Part shown: positions 35,046 to 46,551 of the stretch, piece after piece
Layout: the number at the start of each line of letters is the position of its first letter
How positions within the stretch are numbered: position 1 is the first letter of the stretch
Assembly (NCBI GenBank): GCA_000320605.2
Contig: KB445791.1
Location: 81,458-128,548, forward strand
Length of the DNA: 47,091 nt
Source: Gelatoporia subvermispora B
Lineage: Eukaryota > Basidiomycota > Agaricomycetes > Polyporales > Gelatoporiaceae
Reading direction: 5' to 3'
The notes under the pieces: generated by a model
Database searches by the model: none
What the model saw: only the letters and a program-made list of their open reading frames with translations
Told to the model about the DNA's origin: nothing
Translations under genes and position numbers: made by a program

Positions 35046-36274
35046 CTGGGTCACCTGATGTTGGCGTCTACTGTGTTGACTTTCGCAGAAGACCTCGTCA
35101 GAGGCTCGAAAACGAGGTAGCAATGCAATTTTCAGTGCGAACTCGCTACATAGCAGATTATTTTGAACTACAAACAGCTTCAGATGCATATGGAGATCAA
35201 GAAGGGTGTATTTGCGACTATGCTGGATGCTATCAGCGGCGCTGGGGTGTAGGTATCGCATATGGAGATCAAGAAGGGCACGTTCGCGCGTGCGCAGATA
35301 AAGGACAACGAGTATGTAAGGAGTCAAAAAGTGCGGTGGAGTAGAAGGACCTGGGCTTTGATTAATGGTTTCAGATGAGCTATGTGTGGTGTCAATCATC
35401 AAATTATGAGATCAAAATGAAGAGACGAACCTACTAATGATCTCAAGGCCTGACAACTAGAACGTGGCTCTCATCGCATTGAGCTACGAGCGGGAACCAC
35501 AGTGACGGATGGATTTGCACTGAACATAGCGTGAGCAAGACCAAAACAATCAGCTATTCATGTAATCCTACCGAGAGCCATAATAGAGTAAACGAGTGAG
35601 AGGTGCTCGCAGTCGTCATGCTAAGTAACATCCAGAATCTACAAAACTGTTTAGGGCATTGTAAAATCAAATCCACATTGACGTCGTACCTCGTGGATGT
35701 AACTGAGCATGCCACTGACAGCGTACTATAGCCGCAGACTGCCTGACATATGGCTGAATGTGTCGACAGCAGGAGTAAAAGTGAAAGAGATGGGGATGTT
35801 GACTTGCGTGTTGAAAGAAGATTCAGCATGGTTTCAGAGCACCGAGCATTTCTGGGTCCGATTCATTCTTAGAGAGTGCACGTGAAGGGAGAAGCAAGAG
35901 TAACGAGCCAATCAGCTGGTGCATTTCAGTCTGTCTGAATCTTACAACCAATCAGGAAACGAGTATCAGTCTGCCTGAGAATCTCGAAATGCCTCTCAGC
36001 AAGAGAAAATGAAAGCATTTAGATGTTTTGAGAACTCAGAGACTAAGAAATAGTTGCATACTGAGTATTCGAGTGGTCGGGCTGCTTGAGATGCATCATA
36101 CTGAGCCTCTGAGTCGAAGATATATGTGCAGAATCGCACAGGTCAAGGTAGCACCCAATATGAGTTGAACACTTTCAGAGCACGTTTGTGAATTCGCACT
36201 GAAGGCTATAACGATTCATGCGGATAATCTGACTTGGCTCAACTAACACGCTCTTTGGGATTGTGACATATGGT
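35046..36274. other. Intergenic, small local duplication
   Basis: No supportable gene. CATATGGAGATCAAGAAGGG occurs twice about 71 bp apart (near 35188 and 35259). A 91-codon minus ORF (35554-35829) lacks a motif. Confidence 0.4.
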
Positions 36275-37029
36275 TCAGAGTCTCTGCCAAAACAATACTT
36301 CGGTGTCTACAGCCTCTAGGTAGTCGATCCATCCACGCTCTTGCATCTCGAGCTCAAGCAGTAGCGACAATATTGCCTTCGCCATCCATTTCTTCCCTAC
36401 ATGCCATGCGACATCTCCATGCTCTGTGACTCTCACTTCATTGGTCCCGAATTTCTCCCAAGACAATCTACGCATCTCTAGCTCTCTACGCATACAGTCC
36501 CTGATCTCTTCTGCACTGTCCAGGCTATGGAACCGTTCCCATCCTGCTTCTTTCAGCTTCCGCCTCTGGACGGCCTCTAGGTTTGCTGTGAACTGTGGAA
36601 TATCGGGATCTGGGCCTTCAAAGAGTTCATCCACTAATGTAGGGTCCATGTAATCTTCAGGGATCTGCAGTTGAAACGGCTCGCTCCATAGCCCCAGATC
36701 GGGGTAGCTCTTCTCGGCTGATGTACACGAGTCTGCAGTGTGTGGAATATGGGCCCATTGTAATATATCCTCTGGTACTGTGTCTGTCTGGATTGACGTG
36801 GGGAGTATGCTAGCTTCACTATGGACTGGACTGTCTTGACGAGCTTTTTTGCGCGCGTACGAACGCTTGTTCTGTCGAGACCGTGCTTCGCGTCCTCTAC
36901 CAAATGTTGAGTACAGGAGCCATACATAACCAACTAGTCTCACTTGGTCGATTGTGCATACAATTCACGTTGAACTCGTTTTGCCTCCGCTCTATCACTT
37001 GCACTAAGGTATTTGGCGCGACGACCCAT
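36275..37029 (-). CDS. Hypothetical protein with basic N terminus
   Basis: Exons 37029-36944 and 36896-36275, 47-nt intron, 235 aa. I chose the ATG of MGRRAKYLSASDRAEA because this opening (MGRxxKY followed by a basic coiled segment) resembles a short N-terminal module I associate with orphan proteins of mushrooms; an in-frame ATG at 37101 would add 24 residues. Residues 1-50 are strongly basic (TKGREARSRQNKRSYARKKAR) and could bind nucleic acid or act as a nuclear signal. The rest is acidic and helical (ELFEGPDPDIPQF, KLKEAGWERFHSLD, MQERGWIDYLEAVD). No named domain is recognised. It lies between the KDZ gene and the viroplasmin-domain gene, on the same strand, inside the segment bracketed by the inverted arrays. 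Confidence 0.6.
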
Positions 37030-37232
37030 AGCACCCGGACTTCGTATATCGGTATTGATCTTGTACTGCCATAACCCATGCTCCACAATGCGACGGTCCA
37101 TTCCCACGTTACTTGGAGCGTGACATGACATGACATTCAAACACAACTTGCACAGACACTACGGAAAGACACATGCACTAGACAAAAACCATATACCGGA
37201 CTGCAGCCCGCGACCCACCAGCCCCGACCCAC

Positions 37233-38025
37233 TCAGTACAAGACCTGAACATGGCCGTCCTTGAGCGCCCTGTTGAAGTCGTTGTGAGCTGCCTGCTCGC
37301 TGACGTGACGCTGGTAGCAGGCGCCGCTAACGCCGGAGACCAGAGTGTGGACCGTGTTCCTGGATCTAGTGAGTACTCCAGTCCATTTCCGCATGACAAA
37401 GTACATACCAGTTACTGAAGACGCCAACCTGACGTCCCCGCGTTACAACATACCAGCGTATGGCAGTGGGCTGCGGAGCAGCAACAGAAGTAGACGGGCC
37501 TGCCGACTCCGGACGAGAAACAGGGCTTCTGGGAGGCTCGGGAATGTGAGTGTAGAGTTGGCTGCTACTGGCTGTCCCGGGAGCAGCAGCTGCGTGGGTC
37601 CGAGACGGGCCCGACACGGAAGCGTGCTGGGCAGGCGAGGTGTAGACAGGCGGAGCGTAGTCTCTCGCTTGCTCGGTGCCCGCAGCAGGCATAGACATTC
37701 TGCCAGTAGGCACGTCATCATCCGATGAGGACTCGGAGATACTCTTGCGCCGGTTGGAGTGCGGGATAGGCGCCGCCATGGTGGATGCAGCCATATCGGC
37801 TCCAGTTGTGGCGGAGTTCGCATGCTCAGCATCGGTAGACGAGGACGGGGCACCACGCTCTGAATGTTCAGGATCAGTACTGATGAATGAGAATATAGAT
37901 TTTCTCTCACCCTGGACGCTCTGGGCCGCCATCCACTGGATAGCTTCCAAGAGCTGCTGCATGGTGAAGCTCGACGGCACTTGGCTGTTGCCCTCGTCCT
38001 TCACAGTGCGCTTGGATTGGGTCAT
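37233..38025 (-). CDS. Viroplasmin/RNase H1 N-terminal domain protein
   Basis: Exons 38025-37409 and 37359-37233, 49-nt intron, 247 aa. The acceptor is the CAG at 37360-37362; the AG seven bases earlier would make a stop. The first 185 residues are Ser/Ala/Pro-rich and low complexity. The C-terminal 60 residues read AIRWYVVTRGRQVGVFSNWN, LVSGVSGACYQRHVSE, AHNDFNRALKDG, matching the small fold found at the N terminus of eukaryotic RNase H1 and in caulimovirus P6, which grips RNA-DNA hybrids or double-stranded RNA. The protein ends with this domain, so the RNase H catalytic part is absent; it is more likely a binding than a cleaving protein. The divergent gene at 38371 starts 345 bp away. Confidence 0.75.
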
Positions 38026-38087
38026 TGCGGAAGATGATCGAGGTTGCGGATCCTAAACTGAGTGAGATGTGGTCGGGAGCGAACTCG

Positions 38088-38095
38088 CTTTTATA
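38088..38095 (-). promoter_or_regulatory. TATA box of the viroplasmin-domain gene
   Basis: TATAAAAG on the minus strand, about 63 bp upstream of the ATG at 38025. The 345-bp gap to the plus-strand gene at 38371 makes this a divergent promoter region. Confidence 0.5.
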
Positions 38096-38370
38096 CCATC
38101 TGACGAGGTCAGTCACAATTCCATTGGCTACGATTTAGGTTCACACGTGTTTGAACAGGTGCATTCCACGCGGAAATGCATGAGTCGATTCCCATGTCCT
38201 CGGAATCCTATGTCCGCGGTACCACACAGATCTCCATCCCTTGGTACAACACAACTTGGCCCAGCTATATGATACATCATGATGCATGAGGATGCCGCAC
38301 CTTTGAACGTCTCCAACTCACCACCGCTGCACTATTTTCCATCTTGGCCCTTGCTTACTCTATCACCGAC

Positions 38371-41300
38371 ATGCCTATCCGCTGGACAACTCCGGAGGAG
38401 TTTAAGTTCCTACAAGGAGAGAAGAAGGTGTACCTGACCATCCCGTCGGCCCAAAAGTGGCTGTTCTGGGACGGTTTGTACGAGAGATGGCAAATTGAGT
38501 TCCCAGAAGCCGCGCGGCTATTCCCGAATGTCGACGTGCTCACAGATGAGCAAAAGATTACTGTCGAAGTCGAAAAGGCAAAGCGTAAATTTGTGAGTGT
38601 TGCGTTTTCTAACCTTAATCTAATTTTGAGACTATTGCATTTCTAGAAACTCCGAACATGGTTCACCAATAACACCAAGGCGGACACTCGGACGACGAAT
38701 CGCAACGCACCTGCAGCTCACATCAAAGTGGAAGATGCATTGAAGCCCACGCGCAACTTGCAAGAAACAGAGATGTACTCTCGCATGTACTATGAAGACA
38801 AGGTCAAGATGCGCGTGGAGAATGAGATCGCGGTGATGAAAACACCTGTCTCAAAGAAGGCTAGGGTCGACGTGGTCTGTCGCGCACTGCGCGAGTCATA
38901 CGCCACCGAGAGTGATGAGGTGAAACGGGAAGTCAAAGCCGCTATCAAGGATCGTGGTGAGGCTCGTCAAAAAGCACGAGAGCGAGCCCAGAAGGAACTA
39001 GACTCTCCAATTAGTGCTCAAGAGATGCAAGAGTATGTTGTTCTTTGTTCGCTTCGGGCAGCCAGAACTAATCTAACTCTATTCTAGGAATTTAAGATCT
39101 ATCTACAAGGAATTGGACGCGTTCTTCGCATCTGTATGGCGCCGTACCGGTTGGTACTTCTCCGTTGTGGGAGGAGGGCTGATCCCAGGTGTAACAGGGC
39201 GCGATGCCCTTAGATGTATCACGTACGCGTCAGATTTGGAATCCTGAGAGGGAATGCGAGCTCACATTAATCATGTATGTAGCTACCATTATGGGAGAGA
39301 CAGGCACGGTCATCACTGGGGGCAAGTCTATCCGGATTTTGCGGAAAACGTGCAAGGTCAATATGGCGACTATATCGAGGATATTTTTGGTATGTATTGT
39401 TCTTGTCTTCCGGAAATGGTGATGCAACGTACTCACCGATGAGTCTGGCCAGTCCCTTCGCCGCACAATGCTGACACATCAGGCAAGACCACGCGTGCCC
39501 CTGTCCCTGAAATGACACAGAAGGATCTCGAAAGGGAGCTTGGTGCGTACGTGTTCTAGCAACACCAAAACTGTCTAACATATTTCTCGCAGATACAGGA
39601 AGTCCAGCTCCGGATCCATCGCAAGTCTCTGCCGAGGCGAGCACGAGCACGGCGCCACATCCCGGTTGTCTGAGTCAGACCCCAGCCCCCATCGCCTCTT
39701 CCCAGTCATCCAAAACGGTCTCATCTGCTGCGCCGTCCACAAGCTCGGAGCCTAGGCCTCAACAGTCGACTCATGATGCACTGATAGATCCATGCGGACC
39801 TGCGGATCCCACATTCAATGCCTTATCTACTGTATCTGGGCAACAGACTGCTGCTCTTAGCATTGGCGTGACGCCTGTTTCTGGTCTCGCACATACACAA
39901 GCCGCAACGCCGTCTCCTTCGACGGGATCCGTACTGGCAGCCAACTCGAATCCCTCCGTCGCGGTGCAGAACTTTGCGTCCCCAAACTGGGGAACAGCTG
40001 CGTCACAGCCTGGTCTTGTCGACGACTTGTTCGGGCCGCTGAACTACTCCGATGCGGCCATGTTCGGGTCTCAGTTCTCATCTGTCCCATTCCAGAACAC
40101 AGGACTACCAACATGTCTGGTTACGGAACATATCTGAGCATGCCATACAACGGCATGTCGGCGCAGTCTCAGAACATGTCTCAACATCTGTCGATGCCTC
40201 TTCAGGTACCCGATGCAGCGTTATTTTCCCATATTCAGAATCAAATGGTTGTCCCAGTTGACAACTCTTTGACGACATTTGGACTTCCGAACTCCTCTCA
40301 GTTCACAAACACTCCAACGGAAGATGCTCAGTCCTCCTTATTGGCGCTTCCGGTATTCACATCACTCACGCCGTCTGCGAGTGGATCTATTCCTCCATCT
40401 GCAAGCAGATCTGTCGCTTCAGGAAATGCTCAGCCTCCCCCTGTCTCGCATGCGCCTCCCGCCCCTCCATCATCGGAGCCTCCGGCATCGCTCACGCCAT
40501 CTGCGGGCGAATCTCTCCCTTCAGAGACTCCGGGGAGCGGCTCAAACACAACAATCGCTGTAGCTCGATCCTCAGCACAGCCCACATCGGGAAATGGGCC
40601 TGCTCCGATCGCGACAGATACAGCATCTCCTGATACCTCAAGTGAGCGCGTGTCAGCCCGTGTGCAATCTTCCGATGAGTCTGATATCACACGCGCTTCT
40701 AGTCCTCCTGACACGCCATCCAAAGATGATTCATCCGCTCTAGGTGTTGGCGTTGATGAAGCAGCGCTTAATGGCCTTGACTTGCAGTCAACGACCACAG
40801 AGACCCGCCCTCAAAGGAATCGCAAGGCACCGAGGCGCCCTGATGGCGACTACTACTACACGGCGCAAGGCAACGGAACTCGGCGCGGAACTCAGGGACC
40901 CCCACCACGCGACTACGTACCACCAACGGACATCAACGTTCCGGAATTTGAAGCACCTCGCTGGCTCAAAGATGCGCAGACATACCTGTGCAGCTTGAAT
41001 CTCGGGGGAGCATGGCAGAATGCAGTTCTGCTATGGATGCAAATGGAGAAGTCTATGGGTCCGACATCTGCGGTAAGTCGCACTGTTCATATCGCATCTT
41101 ATCTCATCTTTGCCGTTCCAGGGTCGTTTAGGTTGCGTCGAGACTCGTCCAGAAGAGCTGAGCAAGTGGGTGACATCGGGGCACTGCTTCGACAAGATCC
41201 CCTCGGTTGAGGAGGCCAAAACCTACGGTACCATCTGGATGTCCTGGTGGCGAGCGCTGCAGCCCAAGTGGAGACAGTCCACGTCGGCAAAGGCTTCCTT

Positions 41301-41562
41301 ACCGGCAGCGGTCTACGAGCACCCCTCTAATGATTGGACGTCGCTGAAGAAAGGTGGCCCGGTCGGATTTGTAGTAGTCCTGACAGGACTGGCGATGTGG
41401 GGGACAGCGGCTCCGCGCAGCCGCGACTTGAAGCGTTCAATTACAGATGTGCAGAAATGCCTCGAACAGATGGTGTCCTCGTCAGTCAAGCGTGGACCGT
41501 CTGATTTGCTCGAAAGGCGAGTCGCATTATACTCCTGTGGTATGCAATACGCGTTGAACTAA
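38371..41562 (+). CDS. Agaricomycete orphan-family protein, one frameshift
   Basis: Exons 38371-38592, 38647-39032, 39088-39222, 39283-39389, 39483-39542, 39593-41072 and 41122-41562. The start is the ATG of MPIRWTTPEEFKFL; upstream in-frame sequence has only TTG. The N-terminal third is charged and helical (WLFWDGLYERWQIEFPE, KLRTWFTNNTKAD, MYYEDKVKMRVENE), then RRTGWYFSVVGGGLIPG and HWGQVYPDF. A very long Ser/Pro/Thr/Gln-rich middle is followed by a C-terminal module (FEAPRWLKDAQTYLCSLNLG, WMQMEKSMG, TYGTIWMSWWRALQPKWRQ). This resembles a recurrent mushroom family of unknown function. In exon 6 the frame that is open to 40137 gives way to another that is coding-like from about 40100: a one-base loss near 40100-40112 is the simplest reading. 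The copy may therefore be broken, or the base may be an assembly error. Confidence 0.65.
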
Positions 41563-41605
41563 GCTTCAGTGATAGACTTGAAAAGCGGCAGAAGGCGTAA
41601 ATGTA

Positions 41606-41945
41606 TCATTTCGACCGAGCGCTCTTTCTTTCCATTTGTATCGTACATCTTGAAGTACAGTCTATGGGTCCCGGAGATGTTGTACACATGTAGATATGTA
41701 GATAGACAGTTCTTGGTGATTTTGTCTCGCATTTGTAGACAACATGGACTTCCGATCTTGTTCCGACGCGGCCGCTTTTTCTTGTCATTTGTATCGTACA
41801 TCTTGAACCCTGACTCCTGAGGCAGAATCGCTCAGCCCTCCCGGAGATGTGTGCACATGTAGATAGACAAGTAGTTCTTGGTGATTTCATCTCGCATTTG
41901 TACATAAACAAGTCTCGCATTTGTACATAAACAAGTTCTGGATGA
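41606..41945. repeat. Local duplication with nested short repeat
   Basis: Two diverged copies of a segment of about 140 bp share ATTTGTATCGTACATCTTGAA (41637 and 41795 areas), CCCGGAGATG, ACACATGTAGATA and AGTTCTTGGTGATTT. Inside the second copy TCTCGCATTTGTACATAAAC occurs twice in direct repeat (about 41889-41934). It starts some 45 bp after the stop of the orphan-family gene. Confidence 0.7.
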
Positions 41946-42027
41946 TCTTGTCACATCCTCGTGAACGCTTGAAATCTGAGTATTACTTGTATTCGTGGCA
42001 GGATTATACAGGTGTAAGATACTTGGT

Positions 42028-42153
42028 ATGCCTTCGAAACGTCCATCCCCTCAGTCGTACCGCATCAGTAGTCCTCCTAGCAGTCACCCTCTCGTTCGTC
42101 CTCCTATTAGCTACCCCCTCAGTCATCCTCCTAACAGCCACATCCCACATGAC
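42028..42153 (+). other. 27-bp Pro-coding minisatellite in a short ORF
   Basis: A 41-codon frame from ATG 42028 spans about three 27-bp units with CCTCCTA at the same point (ISSPPSSHPLVRPPISYPL then SHPPNSH). It may be a piece of a low-complexity coding exon or just a minisatellite; there is no upstream or downstream exon I can join with confidence. Confidence 0.3.
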
Positions 42154-42203
42154 TAGCCGGTTTCAAATGATGATAGTCACTCTCCCTAAACCCAGTCTTC
42201 TGG

Positions 42204-42516
42204 CAGAATAACTCTTTGGTCTGCAGCCCATGCGTTCCCAGAGTCGCCGTCATACATCCCGCGACCACACGCCAGCACCGACTGTCTCGTCGACACGCCC
42301 GAGCCCCACGCGCTCCTGCACCACACGTTCCTGGGGCACAACCCGCTCGAGACGATGCACAGCCAGTACGTGAGCCCCGCGTCGATAGGCGTTCTGCACG
42401 CATTCTTCGGCGACGCATTCGCCGAGAGCGTCGAGGACCTCACCATCCAACAGCTCGACGCAGCAGAGATCTACAATGCCTTCTTCAAGTCGACTACCAC
42501 AAATGACAGTATTTAG
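42204..42516 (+). other. Exon-like segment, product unrecognised
   Basis: A plus-strand frame without ATG runs from an acceptor-like CTTCTGGCAG (ending 42209) to TAG at 42514-42516. It is markedly GC-richer at third positions than its surroundings and reads like real protein (CLVDTPEPHALLHHTFLGHN, SQYVSPASIGVLHAFFGDAF, EDLTIQQLDAAEIYNAFF). It could be the last exon of a gene whose 5' part was lost, or a captured gene fragment. I do not recognise the family. Confidence 0.4.
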
Positions 42517-42819
42517 CACTGTTATTCATGAGCTCCAATGCAATAGCTCACCCATAACGATCCAAACGTGTATTTTCGTCAACTCAGAGGTCCTAGTGAT
42601 ACGTGATGCTTTCGTCGTGCTGTGTCAGTAAACATAAACACATACATCGAAAGATATCAGACAACTCACATGTGCGAGGCAATACAGTGTGGCTTGTGAA
42701 GAGCACCAGATGTTCAGTGGTAGATGGTTGGTGAGTAGAGGTGATCTAGGCGAAGGAGAGAAGGGCGACGTGCTTGAGCCGATACTCGCGCTTGAGAAGT
42801 GATCGATGTCAGCTGATCA

Positions 42820-43800
42820 TGTGCTGAATACATGACCGTGCATGAACATACATGAGGTGGTTCGATGTCAGCTGATCATGTGCGTAATGAATGATCGTGC
42901 ATGAACATGCATACATCCACGCAAAGTTCCGAGATTCCACCCATGGACATCCTGGCATTTTTCGTGCATGGCAAGGGTCATCATTCTGATCTATCTAACA
43001 GATGCTCAGTGAACCTGAAACCCGACGCCTGGAGAGTAGATATATCTAGTACGAGGGATGAGACGACGAATCACGCTCGCAGGCCGTTATCATGCATGTA
43101 TGACCATGCATGATGCCGTCTCATGCACAATTATACATCTCTCACGCTCGCTTCACGTGCATATGCGACCAAGCGCGACAGGAGTCTATTTGTACTCGCA
43201 GGCGCATGCATGATCATACACCGTCACGCTCGTTTCACGTGCGAAGAGGAGCTCATGCCTTGTTGTTGCGACAGTATTCTATTTGTGCTTGCAGGCGCAT
43301 GCATGACCATGCATGATCGCACACGCCATTACACATGATCATACATTGTCACGCTCGCTTCACATGCGAAGAGAAGCCGGTGCATCGCTCCGCATGCGAA
43401 GAGGAGCCCGTGCCTTGTTGTATATGCTATCGAGCACCCGGAAGCGACAGAGACAGAGACATGTATGATCATGCATGAGCATCCATCCTTCGCGCTGGCC
43501 GGCGGCCGAGTACGAGCACCGTATCGAGCTCGTCCCTGATCGTACATACAAGCGCAGGGACATGTATGATCATGCATGGGCATACATCGCTCGTGCTGGC
43601 CGGCGGCCGAGTACGAGCACCGTATAGATCCCGTCCCTGATCGTACATGGCGATCGGATAACCATGATGAGCGGGTCGACGATCCGCCCGCAAGCGCATG
43701 TATGACCATGCATGTGCATGCATGCTCATGCATGGCCCATGCTTGCTTCGCGTGTATGTGCGAGCGACTAGGGATCCAAGCACCCACAGCTCAAGAGCAG
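42820..43800. repeat. Palindrome-rich satellite array, right block
   Basis: Repeated CACGCTCGCTTCACGTGC (about 43143, 43225 with one change, 43350) is the reverse complement form of the ACGAAGCGAGC core in the left array, again next to CATGCATGACCATGCATGAT-type palindromes. A second unit with GCTGGCCGGCGGCCGAGTAC recurs 101 bp apart (43494 and 43595). Core identity and opposite orientation tie this block to the arrays at 28.3-30.4 kb. Confidence 0.85.
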
Positions 43801-45546
43801 CTGGACAGTGAGTAGATGCAAGAGCAGACATACCTATTCAACCTGGCGGTCAGGGTGGTGATGACACAGCACGTCCGACGACGCGCCACGTCAACATACC
43901 AGTGGTATACATATCGGGCGAAGCGCGCCAGCTGGTAACGCGTGAGAGGCAGGGAGCAGACTGCGGGAAATGTGGGAAGCAGAGCTCGGGACCGGTGCCA
44001 ATGATCGACAGAGAACAAGAAACCAGAACGGGTGGAACCGAAGCAGTAGGGCAGGCACTGATCTCCGAATGTTGTATGAGTCTCAGTGGCTGTGCTCCGC
44101 GCGAAGCTACCCAGCGGAGCGGCCAGATGAGGGAAGAAGCAGCGTCTCAGGAAGCCGAATCCACGGGCGAAAGGCCGGAGCGTACGCTTTTGAAGTCCCC
44201 GGCGCCGCACCGGTGGTGATCGCTATCAAATTAAATTCAAGTTTCTTGAAAGGGAGTCGTCGTCACGTCGCACATAGCGTGACAATTGGAATAGTAATCG
44301 ATGTTCCAAAGTGCAGGGAGCGGTCGTGCAATGTCATGCATAGCGTTCAGAACGGCGTGGACATCTATGCATCTGGATGCATATGCGCGCGCGGCAGTAC
44401 CGCATTAGGCAGGACGCGCATGCACGCGCATGCATAACGGCGCCGGTAGAGGAGTGTAGCGCGCTAACCAATGGTGATCACAACGGATCATGCATCGCAT
44501 TCCAATGGTGACCACCATATGTACATGTATGAATACGACAGCTACGCCTCAATTCTTAGGGAAGAGCGACGACGGGTAGCAGACGTGTGAAAGAACCATA
44601 AAGTTGTCGCGGTTCGAGCGCAGGCCTACGCAGGCTAGTAGAGGGATCCGGGGTGATCTATCGCCTTCATCACAGCCGTACTGATGTTCTACGTGAGTAT
44701 CTGGAAATGGAAATTCCGAACGATGCGGAGACGACAATCGATACCCTCGAGCTCGTGACAGCTCCGTGGACTCGGACCAACGTTCAATCGCAACTCTCAT
44801 GTTACTGCTGTCGAACTCTCTGACACTCCACGCCGCTACCCTAGACTCTTAGCTTGCGTGTGATCAAACCTCAAGGTCAACCGTCCACTGTTCTCTCTGG
44901 TCAGCCTGCGACCGACCATGTCAAAGCACTCAATACTAAGGTCGTGAACCGAGCCGCCAAGTGATGGACCGATGTTCCTCGAGACCGATCATATAAGCAT
45001 GGCCTAGGGGCTGCCTGCGAGCTAACACACCAGGCAAGTCCAGACGCCTCGCCATATCGAGCCTCACAGTAGAAGTGCCGAGGCGATTTCCCATGCGAAG
45101 TCAGCTACAGCCCGATTGTGATGTGTGCACAAGGCAACTTGCATTCTGAATAGGGCGCAATGCGAGAAGGCCTCGAGATCCGTATGTGCGTGATATCGAT
45201 GATACAGTATATAATCTGTCAAGTACTGTCCGCGGCCGACTCACAGACAGGGCGGGAGCGAGAGACTTGCTCGCACGTCAACACGGACTGCTGGACAAAG
45301 TGCTAGTACAAGTGTGGACTGTATCGGCCGGACAGCCGCGTAGACATCTGAGGTGTGGAAACTGCGGGTGGGAAGAAAGCGGTCGGGTAAGATAGCTGAT
45401 TTGGGGACCGGCCAGTGATGCAGTGGGAAAGTGAAAAGATCGTTGTTCTGTGGAGCGAATGAGCTCGGCACTCTAGCGATGAATTCCAGGGGGTAATACT
45501 CACTTGTACATGAGGATATCGCATTTTTACAAGCTCTTCGACGTCG
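43801..45546. other. Intergenic, no supportable gene
   Basis: Short ORFs only. Scattered ATGCAT words continue to about 44530 (for example near 44336, 44368 and 44425), so the outer edge of the candidate element may lie near 44.5 kb. Beyond that nothing repetitive stands out. Confidence 0.4.
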
Positions 45547-46512
45547 TCACGAGCACGGACGACGTGTGTATACCACAGTCGCCTTGTACTTGAACGAAAG
45601 CACATCGCCAAACCTGATCGCAAGATTGAGTCCCTCTGGGTGCTGATCGGCAGATATTTCTCTTTCCATGAAGACTCTCTGGCTGGAGGAGCTCGTCCCG
45701 TCGAGGTCGGCAGGGATGAACGTTACGCTCGACATCGTGAACATCTTTTCCCATTTCGCTGAATACGACTGTGAATCCATTGCTGCACGCACATAGTCAA
45801 AGTCGAACGGATGGGTTGTCTTGAAGGACACTGTGACAGTCTTCAAGACGCTAAAATTGGTGGCTGAAATGGCGTCGTCTAAGGCAACGAACAGAAGTCC
45901 CCATTCGTTCAGATGTGGGGAGGAATGGTCGCAACGATAACTGATCTCTATAGATGTGATGTAATTGACAGGGCTGCGGGAGAGCAGGTGGGATACTGCC
46001 ACGTCGCGGCCTCCTTCACAGCTCAATGTCCAGAGATCAAAATGCATTCGCGTGAGTTGTCCCAAGTTTGCAGAGAGCAACAGGGCAGGAGGGACGGGTA
46101 GTCGTCTTAGGGCTGGGTCCAGATCTTTGACAGCCGAGAGGACATCGATCGTTACGAGGCTATCGGAAAGCGACGGCGCCGTGAGCAGATTCCAGATAGG
46201 GTGCGACTCGTTAAAAGCACAGTTATGTATCTGGCAGGCCGATGGGACGTGAGTAACACACAGCCCGCTTGGTTAGGAGCGATGACGTACTTGGAGATGT
46301 TTCAGGTGTAGAGCACGAGCAAAATATACACCGTTCAAGCTGTAGCTCCGACTTGTATCTATGGTAACATTCCACAGTTCCAATGTGAACAGATTAGGGA
46401 GGGCGCATACAGTCCGAGCAAATTCGGAGAATGACACGAAATGGGTCTTCTGTAGCCTCAAAAAGGTGACCGAATGGAGGAGAGAGAGAGAGGACCTTGT
46501 CTGGCTACTCAT
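45547..46512 (-). pseudogene. F-box family copy D, F-box missing
   Basis: Exon 2 (46230-45547) is 684 nt, the same length as in copy B, without stops, and the preceding intron (46231-46290) is again 60 nt. The end of exon 1 is also clear (FVSFSEFARTVCALPNLFTLEL, YSLNGVYFARALHLKHLQ). Upstream of about 46512 family similarity stops: the F-box part seen in A and B is replaced by a CTTGC-rich sequence. An ATG at 46512 would give a 301-aa protein with only the leucine-rich part. Without the F-box it could not dock to Skp1, so it is either a pseudogene or an F-box-less derivative. The missing exon part could also lie beyond the end of the window if the CTTGC segment is an insertion. Confidence 0.7.
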
Positions 46513-46551
46513 GGAGAGCACTGGACCTATCATCAGCAATTTCACACCATA

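Noticed and set aside
30426..42516. TET/JBP dioxygenase gene accompanying the KDZ transposase
   Set aside because: TET/JBP genes are known to associate with KDZ elements in fungi, but no HxD-type dioxygenase motif or similar fold was seen in any frame here.
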